A stretch of DNA of 64,000 bases from Phreatobacter aquaticus (GTDB taxonomy: Bacteria > Pseudomonadota > Alphaproteobacteria > Rhizobiales > Phreatobacteraceae), in NCBI RefSeq assembly GCF_005160265.1, contig NZ_CP039865.1, forward strand, positions 434,001 to 498,000, in the 5' to 3' direction. The translations under genes and the position numbers were made by a program. Positions 16,215-25,605 of the stretch are shown piece by piece; position 1 is the first letter of the stretch; each line of letters opens with the position of its first letter. Under the pieces are notes generated by a model. It searched no databases. It was not told the DNA's origin and saw only the letters and a program-made list of their open reading frames with translations.

Positions 16215-17330
16215 ATGACGGCACCCGGTTCGCTCACTCCCCTCGATCACGCGCTGGCGCACCTGCTGGACGGCCTCGCACCCGTTCGGCCGGTGCGCAT
16301 GCCAGTCCGCGACGCCATCGGCCTGGTCGCGGCGGAGACGGTGCTGGCGCCAGGCGCCGTGCCGGCCGGCGCTGTGGCGCTGCGCGACGGCATTGCCGTG
16401 ACCTCCTCCGACCTCGTCGGCGCCTCGGCCTATGCGCCGGCCCTGCTGATGACGGCGCCCGCATTGGTCGGGATAGGCGATCCCCTGCCCGCCGGATGCG
16501 ACGCCGTTCTGCCGGCGGATGCCGCGAGCTCTCAAGGGTCCTTCGTCGAGATCGGCCAGGCCGCCTATCCCGGAGAGGGCGCGGCGCTGGCCGGCAGCGA
16601 TCTCGGCGCCGGGACGGCGATCATCCGGCCGGGCGAGACGGTGACCGCGACTGTGGCACTGGCCCTGGCTGTGGCAGGCGTCAGCGAGATCGCTGTACAC
16701 AGACCCGTCGTCCGGTTGCCCGGCGGGCCCTTGTCTCCGGCGCTCGACTGGCTGGCGGACTGGCTCATCGGCCTCGGCTGCGCGGTAGAGGAGGACAGGC
16801 AGAGCGAGACCTCGCTCCGGCTCCCGAACGTCTCCGGCGGCGCGGAACGGAAACCCGCGGACATGCTGGATTCCGGCGCGCCGCCGCGGAGCGACATCTC
16901 GCTCCTGTTCCACATCCCCTCCGGCTCCACACCGCTTGCGCGGGGGCTGGCGCTGAAGCCGGGCGACAGCGCCGAAACCGGCGTTTCAGCGTCAAATCAG
17001 CCGATTATCACCCTGCCACCGCGGTTCGACGGCATTGTGGCGGTGGCCCATGCCCTCGTCCTGCCGCTCGTCGCCCGTCTCACCGCGCGCCGCGTCCATC
17101 GGGTCACCCGCCCCCTCACTACCAAGGTCACCTCCACCGTCGGGGTCACGGATGTCGCATTGCTGCGCTCGGCCGATCGGGGCTATGACCCCCTTGGTGC
17201 CGGCCGCATCGCGCTGTCAGCCCTGCTCGCGGCCGATGCCATCGCGCTCATCCCGCCGGACAGCGAGGGCGCGGCGGCGGGCACGCCGATCGACGCCATC
17301 CCCCTCACCCGTCCCCTGATCACCCAATGA
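16215..17330 (+). CDS. Degenerate MoeA-like protein
   Basis: A 371-residue paralogue of molybdopterin molybdotransferase. The N-terminal part retains MoeA-like layout (LDHALAHLLDGLAPV, RDAIGLVAAETVLAPGAVPAG, and LRDGIAV where MoeA has MDGYA), but the molybdopterin-binding GGTS domain is missing and the C-terminal half matches no family I know. It ends with GAGRIALSALLAADAIALIPPDSEG, which resembles the end of domain IV. ATG 16215 has AGAGAG upstream. It overlaps the full MoeA-fusion gene by four bases, so the products are probably made together. It could be a structural partner or a sensor; catalysis is doubtful. Confidence 0.75.
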   Translation: MTAPGSLTPLDHALAHLLDGLAPVRPVRMPVRDAIGLVAAETVLAPGAVPAGAVALRDGIAVTSSDLVGASAYAPALLMTAPALVGIGDPLPAGCDAVLPADAASSQGSFVEIGQAAYPGEGAALAGSDLGAGTAIIRPGETVTATVALALAVAGVSEIAVHRPVVRLPGGPLSPALDWLADWLIGLGCAVEEDRQSETSLRLPNVSGGAERKPADMLDSGAPPRSDISLLFHIPSGSTPLARGLALKPGDSAETGVSASNQPIITLPPRFDGIVAVAHALVLPLVARLTARRVHRVTRPLTTKVTSTVGVTDVALLRSADRGYDPLGAGRIALSALLAADAIALIPPDSEGAAAGTPIDAIPLTRPLITQ

Positions 17331-19267
17331 CCGAACGCCCGAGCCTCGACCAGGACCAGTTCCTCACCGTGCTATCGCGCGAGGAGGCGGTCGCACGCTT
17401 CGTGGCGGCCCTACAACCGAAGCCGCTTGGGCTTGAAATCGCAGCGCTTTCCGATCTGGTCGGCCGCGTTCTTGGCCGCGATATCGCAGCGCCTGTCGAC
17501 ACCCCACCCTTCGACCGCTCGGTGGTCGACGGCTTCGCGGTCTCGGCCGCCGATGTGGCGCAGGCCTCCGAGGCAGCCCCGGTGATGCTCGCCCTGAACG
17601 GCGAGACCATTGCCTGCGGCACCCTGCCAAGGCTGGCGCTCGCCGCTGGAACCGCGACCCCGATCGCGACCGGCGGCCCGATCCCGCGCGGCGCCGATGC
17701 CGTCGTGATGGTCGAGCACACCAACCTGGCCGCCGATGGCCGTCTGGTGGTCAGCCGGGCCGTCGCGCCCGGCCAGAACATCGCCTTCGCCGGATCCGAC
17801 ATCGCCCGCGGCGAGACGCTGCTGCGCGCTGGGACCGTCATCGGCGCCCGCGAGATCGGCATGCTCGCGGCGGTGGGCCTCGCGGAAGTCGAGGTCTGGC
17901 GGAAGCCCCACGTCGCCGTCATCTCAACAGGCGACGAGTTGGTGGCCCCCGGCCAGCCGCTGCGCCCCGCCGCGATCTACGATTCCAACGGCCCGATCGT
18001 CGCCGCGGCGCTGCAGGAAAACGGCTGCGATCCCATACGCTTCGGCGCCATTGCCGATGATGCCGCGCTGCTTGAAGCGACCATGCGCGAGGCCCACGCG
18101 ACCTGCGATGCGGTCATCCTGTCGGGCGGCACGTCGAAGGGCGCGGGCGATCTCACCTACCGGATCGTCGGCAGTCTCGGCGCCCCCGGCATCGTCGCCC
18201 ATGGCGTGGCACTGAAACCCGGCAAGCCGCTCTGCCTCGCGGTCTGCGAGGGCAAACCGGTAGTGATCCTGCCTGGCTTCCCGACCTCGGCCATGTTCAC
18301 CTTCCACGACATCGTGGCGCCGGTCCTGCGGACGCTCGCCGGCCATCCCGAGCGCGCCGAGGTGACGCTGACCGCCCGTGTCCCGGTCCGGGTCCCCTCC
18401 GACCTCGGCCGCACCGAGTTCGTCATGGTGGCGCTGGCGGAAACCGCATCGGGGCGGGTCGCCTATCCGATCGGCAAGGGCTCGGGCTCGGTGACCGCCT
18501 TCAGCCAGGCCGATGGTTTCGTCACCATCGACGCCCTGTCGGAAGCCATGCCGGCCGATACCGAAGCGGAGGTGACCCTGTTCACCCCGCATCTCACCGT
18601 GCCCGATCTGGTCATCATGGGCAGCCATTGCGTCGGGCTGGACGCGGTGATCGCAAGGCTTGGCGCCCATAGCCTGACGGCCCGTTCGCTGTCGCTCGGC
18701 AGCCTTGGCGGACTGGCGGCGCTCCGCCGTGGCGAATGCGATCTTGCGCCCATCCACGTGCTCGATCCCGCCACCGGCACCTACAACCGCCCGCTTCTGT
18801 CCCCCGGCATGGACCTGATCCCCGGCTGGCGCCGCATGCAGGGCCTTGTCCATCGGCTCGACGACCGCAGGTTCGCCGGAGCGGTCGATGTCCCTACAGC
18901 CGTCGCGACAGCCCTTGCCGATCCCGCCTGCCTGATGGTCAATCGCAACCAGGGCGCCGGGACACGCATCCTGATCGACCAGCTGCTGGCCGGCGCCAAA
19001 CCGCCCGGCTATTGGAACCAGCCACGCTCCCACAACGCGGTCGCGGCTGCTGTCGCTCAAGGCCGGGCCGACTGGGGCATCGCCATCAAGCCGGTGGCCG
19101 ACGCCAATGGCCTGGGCTTTCTCCCGCTCGGACCTGAACACTACGACTTCGCCGTCTCGGCGGCTCCGCGTGCACCGGCTGCCATCGATGCCTTCCGCAA
19201 GGCCATTGCCGAGGCCGCTGACGCGCTCAAGGCCCTTGGCTTCATTCCCGCCAGCGAGGCACCGTGA
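17327..19267 (+). CDS. MoeA-periplasmic-binding-domain fusion protein
   Basis: A 646-residue fusion. Residues about 1-420 are MoeA (molybdopterin molybdotransferase), with PFDRSVVDGFAVSAADV for the MDGYA region, GGPIPRGADAVVMVEHT, VISTGDELVAPGQPL and the cofactor-binding SGGTSKGAGD. Residues about 425-646 are a periplasmic-binding-like domain (PBP_like, PF12727) with RNQGAGTRILIDQLL and NAVAAAVAQGRADWGIAIKP. This domain is linked to MoeA in other bacteria and archaea and is thought to sense a small molecule; its ligand is not established. It overlaps both neighbours by four bases. Confidence 0.9.
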   Translation: MTERPSLDQDQFLTVLSREEAVARFVAALQPKPLGLEIAALSDLVGRVLGRDIAAPVDTPPFDRSVVDGFAVSAADVAQASEAAPVMLALNGETIACGTLPRLALAAGTATPIATGGPIPRGADAVVMVEHTNLAADGRLVVSRAVAPGQNIAFAGSDIARGETLLRAGTVIGAREIGMLAAVGLAEVEVWRKPHVAVISTGDELVAPGQPLRPAAIYDSNGPIVAAALQENGCDPIRFGAIADDAALLEATMREAHATCDAVILSGGTSKGAGDLTYRIVGSLGAPGIVAHGVALKPGKPLCLAVCEGKPVVILPGFPTSAMFTFHDIVAPVLRTLAGHPERAEVTLTARVPVRVPSDLGRTEFVMVALAETASGRVAYPIGKGSGSVTAFSQADGFVTIDALSEAMPADTEAEVTLFTPHLTVPDLVIMGSHCVGLDAVIARLGAHSLTARSLSLGSLGGLAALRRGECDLAPIHVLDPATGTYNRPLLSPGMDLIPGWRRMQGLVHRLDDRRFAGAVDVPTAVATALADPACLMVNRNQGAGTRILIDQLLAGAKPPGYWNQPRSHNAVAAAVAQGRADWGIAIKPVADANGLGFLPLGPEHYDFAVSAAPRAPAAIDAFRKAIAEAADALKALGFIPASEAP

Positions 19268-19869
19268 CCCAGCCCCTGCTCGACCTCGACGGCCATACCG
19301 ACGTGCCCAATGACCGCGTCGCGGCCATCGTCACCTATCTCCAGGTGCTGGAGAAGCCCTTGGCAGGCCCGCGATCCGACGCGGTGCGGCTCGTGCCGGT
19401 GCCAAAGCCCGATCTCGGCTGGTATCGCGATCTCTATCGCGCCATAGGCGGCGACTGGTTGTGGACATCAAGGCTCCGTCTGTCCGACGACGCCCTGGCG
19501 GCCATCCTCCACCATCCCGACGTGGCGGTGTTCTCAGGCGAGGGCGCCGCTGGCAGCGTGGGCATTGTCGAACTCGATTTCCGCGTTCCCGGCGAGGCCG
19601 AGATCGTGTTCTTCGGGCTGCGCCCCGAGGCAACCGGCAAGAGCCTCGGCGCAGCCATGATGGCCCGTGCGGTGGACGAAGCCTGGCGCCCGGGCATTGG
19701 CCGCGTCTGGCTGCACACCTGCACGCTGGATCATCCGGCTGCGGTCAAGTTCTACCAGCGCCAGGGCTTCCGGCCCTACAAGCGGGCGATCGAGATCTTC
19801 CCCGACCCCCGGCTGACCGGCATCTTCCCGCGCAGCGCGGCGGCTCATGTGCCGGTGATCGGCAGCTAG
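19264..19869 (+). CDS. GNAT family N-acetyltransferase
   Basis: A 201-residue acetyltransferase with the GNAT acetyl-CoA site read as FGLRPEATGKSLGAAMMARAV (about residues 118-138) followed by VWLHTCTLDHPAAVKFYQRQGF, a typical motif B. The start is the GTG overlapping the MoeA-fusion stop. It ends the plus-strand operon and overlaps the convergent epmA stop by four bases. The acceptor substrate is unknown. Confidence 0.9.
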   Translation: MTQPLLDLDGHTDVPNDRVAAIVTYLQVLEKPLAGPRSDAVRLVPVPKPDLGWYRDLYRAIGGDWLWTSRLRLSDDALAAILHHPDVAVFSGEGAAGSVGIVELDFRVPGEAEIVFFGLRPEATGKSLGAAMMARAVDEAWRPGIGRVWLHTCTLDHPAAVKFYQRQGFRPYKRAIEIFPDPRLTGIFPRSAAAHVPVIGS

Positions 19870-20924
19870 TCGCCAAAGCTGACTGGCACCGGCGTCCAGA
19901 TGACGTCCTCGATGTGGCGCGCTCCAGAAGCGAGCATGACCAGCCGCTCGAAGCCGAGCGCGATGCCCGCTGTCGGCGGCATGAGGGAGAGCGCCGCCAG
20001 CAGCTCCTCGTCGATCGGATAGGCCTCGCCATAGATCCTGAGCTTCTCGGCCATCTCGGCCTCAAACCGGCGGCGCTGCTCGGCAGGATCCGTCAGTTCG
20101 CCGAAGCCGTTGGCGAGCTCCACGCCGCAAGCATAGAGCTCGAAGCGCTCCGCCACCCGGGGATCGCTGGCTTTCGGCCGGGCGAGCGCTGCCTCCGATA
20201 CCGGATAGTCGCAGAGGATGGTCGGCCGACCGAAGCCGAGCCTGGGCTCGACGCGCTCGACCAGCACCTTGGAGAAGATGTCGGCCCAGCCATCGTCCTC
20301 GGCCACCCGGATGCCTGCTGCCATGGCCTGCGCGGCAAGGCCCACGCGATCGGTCGTGCCGTCGGCGTCAACCGTCGCCAGAAGGTCGATGCCGGCCTCG
20401 CGGGCAAAGGCCTCGGCAAGCGTCACCCGCTCGGGCTCGAGCGCCGGATCGGCGGTCGCACCCTTCCACGACAGAAGCCGCGAACCTGCGGCCTCGCAGG
20501 CCACCCGCATCAGGTCGACGCAATCCGCCATCAGCTGCTCGTAGCTCGCACCCACCCGGTACCACTCGACCATGGTGAATTCCGGATGGTGCAGCGGCCC
20601 GCGCTCGCGGTTCCTGAACACGCGGGCGAAATCGACGATCCTGGTCTCGCCGGCCGCGATCAGCTTCTTGGCGGCGAATTCCGGCGACGTGTGTAGATAG
20701 AGCGGGGCACGGCGCCCGTCGATCGTCAGGGCCTGGGTCTCGAAGGCATGGAGATGCGCCTCATTGCCCGGTGAGACCTGCAGAATGCCGGCCTCCACCT
20801 CGGTAAAGCCTTGTGCGTCGAACCAGCCGCCAAGGGCGCGTTTGACCCGCCCACGGGCCGCGAGGAACGGCTTGCGGTCGGCATGGCGCTCGGGCGTCCA
20901 CCAGGGTGAGGGAAGATCAGGCAT
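19866..20924 (-). CDS. epmA: Elongation factor P-(R)-beta-lysine ligase / EF-P lysine aminoacylase EpmA
   Basis: Class II lysyl-tRNA-synthetase-like enzyme that attaches (R)-beta-lysine (or lysine) to Lys34 of EF-P. About 352 residues from the ATG at 20924 ([18 protein letters not shown]); a longer frame to 21023 would run into the efp ribosome-site region. Motif 2 is seen as [21 protein letters not shown] and motif 3 as [15 protein letters not shown]. It lacks the tRNA anticodon-binding domain, as expected for EpmA. It is head to head with efp, its protein substrate, which strongly supports the assignment. Confidence 0.93.
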   Translation of the reverse strand: MPDLPSPWWTPERHADRKPFLAARGRVKRALGGWFDAQGFTEVEAGILQVSPGNEAHLHAFETQALTIDGRRAPLYLHTSPEFAAKKLIAAGETRIVDFARVFRNRERGPLHHPEFTMVEWYRVGASYEQLMADCVDLMRVACEAAGSRLLSWKGATADPALEPERVTLAEAFAREAGIDLLATVDADGTTDRVGLAAQAMAAGIRVAEDDGWADIFSKVLVERVEPRLGFGRPTILCDYPVSEAALARPKASDPRVAERFELYACGVELANGFGELTDPAEQRRRFEAEMAEKLRIYGEAYPIDEELLAALSLMPPTAGIALGFERLVMLASGARHIEDVIWTPVPVSFGD

Positions 20925-21025
20925 CGGAACCGGTTCGGGGTGGCGTTTTGGCGAAACTTCGTCTATGCGACGGCGCAACAGAAGACGAGGGGGTGACACG
21001 CCTCCGCATTCCAAGGACGACATCC

Positions 21026-21595
21026 GTGCCGAAGGTCATCGCCTCTTCCGTCCGCAAGGGCAACATCCTCGAAGTCGACGGCAGGCTCTACCTGATCGTC
21101 ACCGCCCAGAACATCCATCCGGGCAAGGGCACCCCGGTGACCCAGGTCGACATGCGCCGCCTGTCCGATGGCGTGAAGGTGTCCGAGCGCTGGCGCACCA
21201 CCGAGATGGTCGAGCTTGCCTATGTCGAGGACCGTCCGCACACCTATCTCTACTCGGATGCCGACGGCAACCACTTCATGAACAAGGAAAACTACGACCA
21301 GATCGCCGTTCCCGACGACATTCTGGGCGATGCCAAGCCCTATCTCCAGAGCGAGATGGAAGTGAAGCTGTCGGTCTACGAGGGCAATGCCGTCGGCATC
21401 GAGCTTCCCGCCCGCGTGACGCTCGAAGTGGTGGAAACCGAGCCGGTGACCAAGGGCCAGACCGCGTCCTCGTCCTACAAGCCGGCGATCCTGTCGAACG
21501 GCGTGCGCACGCTGGTGCCCCCGCATATCGGCGTTGGCACCCGCATCGTCGTGCTGACCGAGGACGGTTCCTATTCCGAGCGCGCCAAGGACTGA
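21026..21595 (+). CDS. efp: Translation elongation factor P
   Basis: Relieves ribosome stalling at polyproline stretches. The protein is 189 residues from the GTG at 21026, preceded by AAGGA at eight bases. From this start the modification loop IHPGKGTP places the modified lysine exactly at residue 34, matching the family and confirming the start. The C-terminal OB domains are intact to [17 protein letters not shown]. EpmA is divergent upstream. The aminomutase EpmB is not in the window. Confidence 0.95.
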   Translation: MPKVIASSVRKGNILEVDGRLYLIVTAQNIHPGKGTPVTQVDMRRLSDGVKVSERWRTTEMVELAYVEDRPHTYLYSDADGNHFMNKENYDQIAVPDDILGDAKPYLQSEMEVKLSVYEGNAVGIELPARVTLEVVETEPVTKGQTASSSYKPAILSNGVRTLVPPHIGVGTRIVVLTEDGSYSERAKD

Positions 21596-21607
21596 CCCGT
21601 AACGACT

Positions 21608-21629
21608 AAGGGCGCCTTACGGCGCCCTT
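21608..21629 (+). terminator. GC-rich hairpin after efp
   Basis: AAGGGCGCC (21608-21616) and GGCGCCCTT (21621-21629) pair perfectly around a TTAC loop, a few bases after the efp stop. There is no long U-run, so it may act together with the stronger hairpin 12 bases downstream. Confidence 0.55.
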
Positions 21630-21640
21630 GCTATGGTTTC

Positions 21641-21667
21641 AAAGGGATGGCCTCGGCCATCCCTTTT
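21641..21667. terminator. Bidirectional Rho-independent terminator between efp and fabI
   Basis: AAAGGGATGGCC (21641-21652) pairs with GGCCATCCCTTTT (21655-21667). It is followed by T on the plus strand and by its A-rich arm, read as T on the minus strand. It sits between the convergent efp and fabI genes and would end transcripts from both sides. Confidence 0.85.
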
Positions 21668-21681
21668 CGTTTAGGGCAAGC

Positions 21682-22539
21682 CTATTCGGCCGCCTGGCCG
21701 CGTGACCGGGTCTCGGCCTCCTCGACCGCCTGTTCCGCGGCATCGAGCGTCTTCAAGGCTTCGGGATGCGGCATCGAGATGATGTTGTAGCCGGAATCGA
21801 CATAGTGGATCTCGCCGGTGACGCCGGTGGAAAGGTCCGACAGGAGATAGAGTGCCGAACCGCCGATCTCGTCGATCGACACGGTGCGCCGCAGCGGCGC
21901 ATGGCGCTTCTGGAAGTTGAACATCAGGCGAGCATCGGAAATACCGGCGCCGGCGAGGGTCCGCACCGGGCCCGGCGACAGCGCATTGACGCGAATGCCG
22001 AGCGGCCCGTAATCGGCGGCCAAATAGCGCACGCTCGCCTCCAGCGCGGCCTTGGCGAGGCCCATGACATTGTAGTTCGGCATGACGCGGGTGGAACCGC
22101 CATAGGTCAGCGTGACCAGCGAGCCGCCCGGCTTCATCATGGCCGCGGCCCGCTTGGCGATCTCGGTGAACGAGAAGCAGGAGATCACCATGGTGCGCGA
22201 GAAGTTCTCGCGCGTCGTGTCGGAATAGCGGCCCTTGAGCTCATTCTTGTCGGAAAAGCCGATGGCATGGACGACGAAATCAAGTCCGCCCCAGGCCTCC
22301 TCCAGCTTGGCGAAGGTCGCATCGACGGTCGCGAGATCCTCGACATCGCAGGGCAGCACCAAGGACGAGCCGACGCTGTCAGCCAAGGGCCTGACACGCC
22401 TGCCGAGCGCATCGCCCTGGTAGGTAAAGGCGAGTTCCGCGCCATGGGCGGCGAGCGTCCGCGCAATGCCCCAGGCGATCGAATGGTCGTTGGCAACGCC
22501 CATGATCAGGCCACGGCGGCCCTTCATCAATCCAGTCAC
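21682..22539 (-). CDS. fabI: Enoyl-[acyl-carrier-protein] reductase (NADH) FabI
   Basis: Reduces trans-2-enoyl-ACP in the last step of each fatty-acid elongation cycle. The protein is 285 residues from the GTG at 22539, chosen because GAGGAG lies seven bases upstream. The FabI nucleotide motif GVANDHSIAWGIA, the SDR-variant catalytic Tyr-x6-Lys (YNVMGLAK) and the C-terminal GEIHYVDSGYNI are present. It is the last gene of a fabA-fabB-fabI set, the usual unsaturated fatty-acid arrangement in rhizobia. A 195-base gap separates it from fabB. Confidence 0.96.
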   Translation of the reverse strand: MTGLMKGRRGLIMGVANDHSIAWGIARTLAAHGAELAFTYQGDALGRRVRPLADSVGSSLVLPCDVEDLATVDATFAKLEEAWGGLDFVVHAIGFSDKNELKGRYSDTTRENFSRTMVISCFSFTEIAKRAAAMMKPGGSLVTLTYGGSTRVMPNYNVMGLAKAALEASVRYLAADYGPLGIRVNALSPGPVRTLAGAGISDARLMFNFQKRHAPLRRTVSIDEIGGSALYLLSDLSTGVTGEIHYVDSGYNIISMPHPEALKTLDAAEQAVEEAETRSRGQAAE

Positions 22540-22734
22540 GCGCGTGCTCCTCGCTTGGGGGCCGGACCCGCCGCCATTGTCGACGATCCGGAGTTGGGGA
22601 TGCGCAAAACGGTCTGTCCACATGGCGCTGCGCTGTCGGTGAGGGATGGTCCGGCTGGTGCCAGAACTCTACGACCGCGCGGTGACAAGGCCCGCATCAC
22701 AAATGGCGACCAAAGATGAAAGCAATGCCGCGCC

Positions 22735-23961
22735 TCAGGCGTCGACATGCTTCAGCACGATGGTGGCGTTGGTACCGCCGAAGCCAAACGAGTTCGACAG
22801 CACGCAGCCAAGCTGGGCATTGTCGATGCGCTTGCGCACGATCGGCATGTCGGCGACCTCGGGGTCGAGTTCCTCGATATGGGCGCTCTCGCAGATGAAG
22901 CTGTTGTTCATCATCAAGAGCGAATAGATCGCCTCCTGGACGCCGGTAGCGCCCAGCGAATGGCCGGTGAGAGACTTGGTCGCCGAGATCGGCGGGCTCT
23001 TGTCGGCGCCGCCGAACACTTCGCGGATCGCCTCGATCTCCTTGAGATCGCCGACCGGCGTCGAGGTGCCATGGGGGTTGATGTAGTCGACCTTGGGGCC
23101 GACGCCCTGAAGCGCCATCTTCATGCAGCGCACCGCGCCCTCGCCCGACGGGGCAACCATGTCGTAGCCGTCCGAGGTCGCGCCATAGCCGGCGATCTCG
23201 GCATAAATCTTGGCGCCGCGCGCCTTGGCATGCTCGTATTCCTCGAGAACCAGCACGCCCGCGCCGCCAGCAATGACGAAGCCGTCACGGTTGGCGTCAT
23301 AGGCCCGAGAGGCCGTCGAGGGACGCTCGTTGAACTTCGACGACATGGCGCCCATCGCGTCGAACAGCACGGACAATGTCCAGTCCAGCTCCTCGCAGCC
23401 GCCGGCAAACACCATGTCCTGCTTGCCCCACTGGATCAGTTCGGCCGCATTGCCGATGCAATGGTTGGAGGTCGCGCAGGCCGACGAGATCGAATAGTTC
23501 ACGCCCTTGATCTTGAACCAGGTGGCAAGCGTCGCGGAGGCTGTCGATGACATTGCCTTCGGCACAGCGAACGGGCCGACGCGCTTGGAATTGCCGGATT
23601 CCTTGGCCTTCTCGTAGGCATCGATCAGCGCGCGGGTGGACGGACCGCCCGAGCCCATGACAATGCCGGTGCGGTCGTTGGAAATGTCGGCTTCCTCGAG
23701 GCCGGCGTCGAGGATCGCCTGGTCCATGGCGACATGGTTCCAGGCAGTGCCGCCGCCGTGGAAGCGCATGGCGCGGCGGTCGAGCATTGTCGTCGGATCG
23801 AGCGTCGGGACGCCCGAGACACGGCTGCGGAACCCATGCTCCACGAAGGACGGATCCAGCGCGATGCCGCTCTTGGCCTCGCGCAGCGATGCCAGGACCT
23901 CGTTGGAATTGTTGCCGATGGACGAGACGATGCCCATCCCGGTGACGACGACGCGGCGCAT
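22735..23961 (-). CDS. fabB: 3-oxoacyl-[acyl-carrier-protein] synthase I FabB
   Basis: Condensing enzyme that extends acyl-ACP with malonyl-ACP and is needed for unsaturated fatty acids. It has 408 residues, the FabB length. The catalytic Cys is in [12 protein letters not shown] near residue 163, and the two His residues are in [11 protein letters not shown] and [12 protein letters not shown]. It lies between fabA and fabI on the same strand and acts on the cis-3-decenoyl-ACP made by FabA. Confidence 0.96.
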   Translation of the reverse strand: MRRVVVTGMGIVSSIGNNSNEVLASLREAKSGIALDPSFVEHGFRSRVSGVPTLDPTTMLDRRAMRFHGGGTAWNHVAMDQAILDAGLEEADISNDRTGIVMGSGGPSTRALIDAYEKAKESGNSKRVGPFAVPKAMSSTASATLATWFKIKGVNYSISSACATSNHCIGNAAELIQWGKQDMVFAGGCEELDWTLSVLFDAMGAMSSKFNERPSTASRAYDANRDGFVIAGGAGVLVLEEYEHAKARGAKIYAEIAGYGATSDGYDMVAPSGEGAVRCMKMALQGVGPKVDYINPHGTSTPVGDLKEIEAIREVFGGADKSPPISATKSLTGHSLGATGVQEAIYSLLMMNNSFICESAHIEELDPEVADMPIVRKRIDNAQLGCVLSNSFGFGGTNATIVLKHVDA

Positions 23962-24025
23962 GAGCGGCCTCTTTCGTTGGCTATTCTGGGGATTCGCCGG
24001 CTGATAGAGCAGGCGAATCAGACGA

Positions 24026-24550
24026 TCACGAGGCGGCGCCGAACAGGCCGACGCGCATGTCCTTCACATCATATATGCGCTTGCCGTCGGCCTCCAACCA
24101 GCCATCGGCGATTCCAAGCACCAGCTTGGACTTGAAGATGCGCTTGAAATCGACGCCATAGACCACCTTCTTGGTGGTCGGCAGAACCATTTCCGAGAAC
24201 TTCACTTCGCCGACGCCCAGCGCACGGCCCCGGCCGGGAAGCCCGAGCCAGCCAAGGTGAAAGCCCGTGAGCTGCCACAGTGCATCAAGGCCGAGACAGC
24301 CCGGCATGACCGGATCGCCCTTGAAATGACAGGCGAAAAACCAGAGATCGGGCTTCACGTCGAGCTCGGCCACGACATGGCCCTTGCCATTGGCGCCACC
24401 GGTTTCGCCGATCGAGGTGATGCGATCGAACATCAGCATGGGCGGCAGGGGAAGCTGCGCATTGCCGGGTCCGAACATTTCACCCCGTCCGCAGGAGAGA
24501 AGCTCTTCGTATGTGAAGCTCGACTTGCGTTCGCTCATCTCTGTGGTCAT
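24026..24550 (-). CDS. fabA: 3-hydroxydecanoyl-[acyl-carrier-protein] dehydratase/isomerase FabA
   Basis: Dehydrates 3-hydroxydecanoyl-ACP and isomerises the product to start unsaturated fatty-acid synthesis. It has 174 residues from the ATG at 24550 ([12 protein letters not shown]), as in E. coli; an in-frame ATG at 24538 is possible. The active-site His and Asp are in [20 protein letters not shown] near residues 75-95. It is the first gene of fabA-fabB-fabI and is divergent from irr. Confidence 0.96.
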   Translation of the reverse strand: MTTEMSERKSSFTYEELLSCGRGEMFGPGNAQLPLPPMLMFDRITSIGETGGANGKGHVVAELDVKPDLWFFACHFKGDPVMPGCLGLDALWQLTGFHLGWLGLPGRGRALGVGEVKFSEMVLPTTKKVVYGVDFKRIFKSKLVLGIADGWLEADGKRIYDVKDMRVGLFGAAS

Positions 24551-24761
24551 CCGCCCCTTGGCCGTGTTCCCGGGGAATGGCCCGGGCCGCTGCGGGCGCC
24601 TCTCTAACACAGGGGGTCGGGTCGGGCAAAAGGGCGCCTGTGAATTCCCTTGTCCATCCGACGGAGCCCGCCCCGCCAGCCGCCGGTTTCGTTCACCCTC
24701 ATTGGCGGGCGTCTTCGCGAATGACTTGCAGGACGGTGCGGGACTTCGTAAAATGCCGCCA

Positions 24762-25274
24762 ATGAGCATTCGGACCCTGATCGATCGCACGCATGTCGCT
24801 CTGGCCCCCGTGGCCGAGGGCAAGCTGTCGACCCATGACCGCGTCAGTCTTCTCCAGAAGACCGGCTGCCCGATCCATGACGTGCGCAGCATGCTGCGCG
24901 AGGTGGGCCTCAGGCCGACCCGCCAGCGTATGGCGCTCGGCTGGATCCTGTTCGCCAAGGGCGACCGCCACGTCACCGCGGAAATGCTGTTTGACGAAGC
25001 GGCCAAGGCACGCGTGCCGGTGTCGCTCGCGACCGTCTACAACACACTGCACCAGTTCACCGAGGCTGGCCTCCTGCGCGAGATCGCGGTCGACGGTTCG
25101 AAGGCCTATTTCGACACCAATCTCTCCGACCATCACCACTTCATCGTGGAAGGCGAGACGACCGTGTTCGACATCCCCGGCTCCAACGTCGCCGTGGACC
25201 GCCTGCCGGCAACGCCGGACGGCTATGAAATCGCCCGCGTCGACGTGGTGGTGAGGCTCCGCCGCAAGGCCTGA
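24762..25274 (+). CDS. irr: Iron response regulator Irr (Fur family)
   Basis: Heme-responsive transcription factor of rhizobia and relatives, active under iron limitation and destabilised by heme in several species. The protein is 170 residues from the ATG at 24762; ATG 24753 would add three. A Cys-Pro heme regulatory motif is present (TGCPIHDV, Cys about residue 36), as is the His cluster SDHHHF and the Fur winged helix [19 protein letters not shown] with [12 protein letters not shown]. Its place divergent from fabA is conserved in Rhizobiales. I found no clear ICE-type operator in the 211-base intergenic region. Confidence 0.95.
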   Translation: MSIRTLIDRTHVALAPVAEGKLSTHDRVSLLQKTGCPIHDVRSMLREVGLRPTRQRMALGWILFAKGDRHVTAEMLFDEAAKARVPVSLATVYNTLHQFTEAGLLREIAVDGSKAYFDTNLSDHHHFIVEGETTVFDIPGSNVAVDRLPATPDGYEIARVDVVVRLRRKA

Positions 25275-25280
25275 GCCCGC

Positions 25281-25592
25281 CTAGACACTTCCCGAGCCGT
25301 CAAACCATTTCCGGGCATCTCCGGCCGTTTGCTCATCCGGTGCGCAAGGACGGCCGAACAACCCAAGGACCGCGCAGGCGATATGCCGGAACGCGACCGA
25401 TGCTCCGAGCGCGAATAGCATGCCGATTGGAACGACGAGCACTGTGACAGCGGCATCCCGTCCGTCCAAATAGGCCGCGATGCCGCATGCACCACCGAAC
25501 AGGACGATGAAGGCCAGGCCGGCGCGCGCCGCATGGATCCCCCTGACAGGTCCAGGGCCAGCTGCCGCAGTCTCCGATCTGGTATCCTTCAA
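25281..25592 (-). CDS. Small membrane protein downstream of copA
   Basis: A predicted protein of 103 residues with two to three hydrophobic segments (AGLAFIVLFGGACGIAAYL and VTVLVVPIGMLFALGASVAF). The only in-frame start is a TTG at 25592, 13 bases after the copA stop, so it depends on the copper ATPase transcript. It resembles no family I recognise and has no metal-binding motif. The hydrophobic pattern and tight spacing support it being real; the opposite-frame reading gives no sensible protein. Confidence 0.55.
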   Translation of the reverse strand: MKDTRSETAAAGPGPVRGIHAARAGLAFIVLFGGACGIAAYLDGRDAAVTVLVVPIGMLFALGASVAFRHIACAVLGLFGRPCAPDEQTAGDARKWFDGSGSV

Positions 25593-25605
25593 GTGGCCAT
25601 CCCGC

